Of a DNA stretch of 64,000 nucleotides, positions 63,310 through 64,000 are shown piece after piece. Every line of letters begins with the position of its first letter. The first letter of the stretch is position 1. Source of the DNA: Anaerolineae bacterium. Its GTDB lineage: Bacteria; Pseudomonadota; Alphaproteobacteria; DSM-16000; Inquilinaceae. The notes below the pieces were generated by a model. The model saw only the letters and a list, made by a program, of their open reading frames with translations, did not search any database and was not told the DNA's origin. The translations under genes and the position numbers were made by a program. The stretch covers positions 1 through 64,000 of the forward strand of contig JANQQD010000085.1 in the NCBI GenBank assembly GCA_028285185.1, read 5' to 3'.

Positions 63310-64000
63310 GTGGTCGGCCCCCGGACGACGATAGCGCTGGCTGTTGCCGCGCTGATCGCCACCTTGGCAGCGACGCTGCTGCACGCCGGATCGGCCCAGC
63401 CCGATGCGGCCCGCATCGGCGAGCGGGCCCTGCCCGACCTCGCCGACCGGATGGAGGAGGCCGCACGGCTGACGGTGACGACTGGCACTGGCCGGTTCAC
63501 CTTCGCCCGGGACGGTGACGGCTGGGTCTGGCCCGAGCGGGGCGCCTTCCCCGTACCGTCCGAGCGCGTCACCGGTGTGCTGACGGCACTCGGCGCTTTG
63601 GAACTGGCGGCCCCCCTGACCATCCGGACCGACCGCTACGCCCGGCTGGGGCTCGAGGGCATCGTGGATGCCGACAGCCGGTCGACACGCGTCGATATCG
63701 AGACCGCGGACGGGACGCCCCTGGGCCGCCTGCTGCTGGGCTATCGCCGCCGGGGCGGGCTGGACGGTCTCTATGTCCGCCACGCCTTCGCCGCGCGATC
63801 CTGGCTCGCGTCCGGCGGCATCGCCGTGCCGGACGACCCCATCGCCTGGCTCGACCGCCGACTGGTCGACATTGCGCCGGACGCGGTCGCGGTGATCGAT
63901 GTGACGGATGTCGGCGGCATGTCCATCCAGCTTGCGAGGCCAGATGCGCAGGCGGGGTTTGCAGCGCTGGGCACCGCCGATCAGTCGCCGGCCGAGGCGC
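63310..64000 (+). CDS. DUF4340 domain-containing protein (3' end beyond window)
   Basis: An open frame starting at a GTG four bases after the previous stop runs without interruption to the window end, giving at least 230 residues. It has an N-terminal hydrophobic segment and a following LTVTTGTGRFTFARDGDGWVWPE and YARLGLEG pattern that fits DUF4340 proteins, which often follow GldG genes. It probably anchors to the membrane and folds in the periplasm. The function is unknown. Confidence 0.8.
   Translation, partial: MVGPRTTIALAVAALIATLAATLLHAGSAQPDAARIGERALPDLADRMEEAARLTVTTGTGRFTFARDGDGWVWPERGAFPVPSERVTGVLTALGALELAAPLTIRTDRYARLGLEGIVDADSRSTRVDIETADGTPLGRLLLGYRRRGGLDGLYVRHAFAARSWLASGGIAVPDDPIAWLDRRLVDIAPDAVAVIDVTDVGGMSIQLARPDAQAGFAALGTADQSPAEA

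Overview
The window is GC-rich, densely coded chromosomal DNA, and it reads as the core chromosome of an alphaproteobacterium, probably of the Rhodospirillales-like branch. Four conserved blocks support this. They are chvI-chvG with hprK-rapZ-EIIA(Man)-HPr-EI, a DivL-type tyrosine kinase upstream of tsaE-murU-addB-addA-trxA, trpB-trpA-accD-folC, and thrC followed by an M16 peptidase and a GNAT enzyme. I see no rRNA, tRNA, CRISPR array, transposase, integrase or phage gene. Species cannot be decided from sequence alone.

Layout. 0.2-12.1 kb: an enolase-superfamily epimerase, two large lipoproteins, a FadD acyl-CoA ligase, two orphan small envelope genes, a secreted FGE-fold protein divergent from a MarR regulator with a perfect palindromic operator, a DUF2333 protein, a low-molecular-weight tyrosine phosphatase, a CobB-type sirtuin and a uracil-DNA glycosylase family protein. 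12.1-15.5 kb: a palindromic intergenic element, a small HExxH zincin and an unusual 895-residue protein. That protein has a GGDEF-like N-terminus without the signature, a long disordered region punctuated by tryptophans, and an EAL-like C-terminus. 15.5-20.8 kb: thrC operon, then cbiD-cobK. 20.9-26.2 kb: a soluble class III nucleotide cyclase, a membrane-anchored VWA protein, a globin-coupled chemoreceptor with a clear terminator, and a methyltransferase.

26.2-34.7 kb (minus strand): ChvI/ChvG envelope-stress two-component system and the regulatory PTS (HprK, RapZ, EIIA, HPr, EI), interrupted by a secreted SH3/triple-PPC-domain protein. This links envelope sensing to a PTS phosphorelay with no sugar permease in view. 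34.9-39.4 kb: HugZ-like protein, phytanoyl-CoA dioxygenase family protein, PagL lipid A deacylase, proline iminopeptidase, secreted nuclease. 39.4-51.2 kb: divL, a ferredoxin-NADP reductase on the opposite strand, then tsaE-murU-addB-addA as an overlapping operon, and trxA. 51.2-55.7 kb: folC, accD, trpA, trpB.

55.8-64.0 kb: a YnbA-YnbB-acyltransferase membrane-lipid cluster whose headgroup transferase has Asn at two of the usual catalytic Asp positions, a convergent membrane adenylate cyclase with a 2Fe-2S domain, and a GldA/GldF/GldG-like ABC exporter operon ending in a DUF4340 gene cut by the window end.

The least explained items are the tryptophan-punctuated GGDEF/EAL-like protein, the SH3-PPC gene inside the chvG-hprK block, the YnbA-type lipid cluster, and the MarR/FGE-like pair. 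Starts were moved from the longest reading frame where a ribosome site, signal peptide, family alignment or stop-start overlap indicated it.
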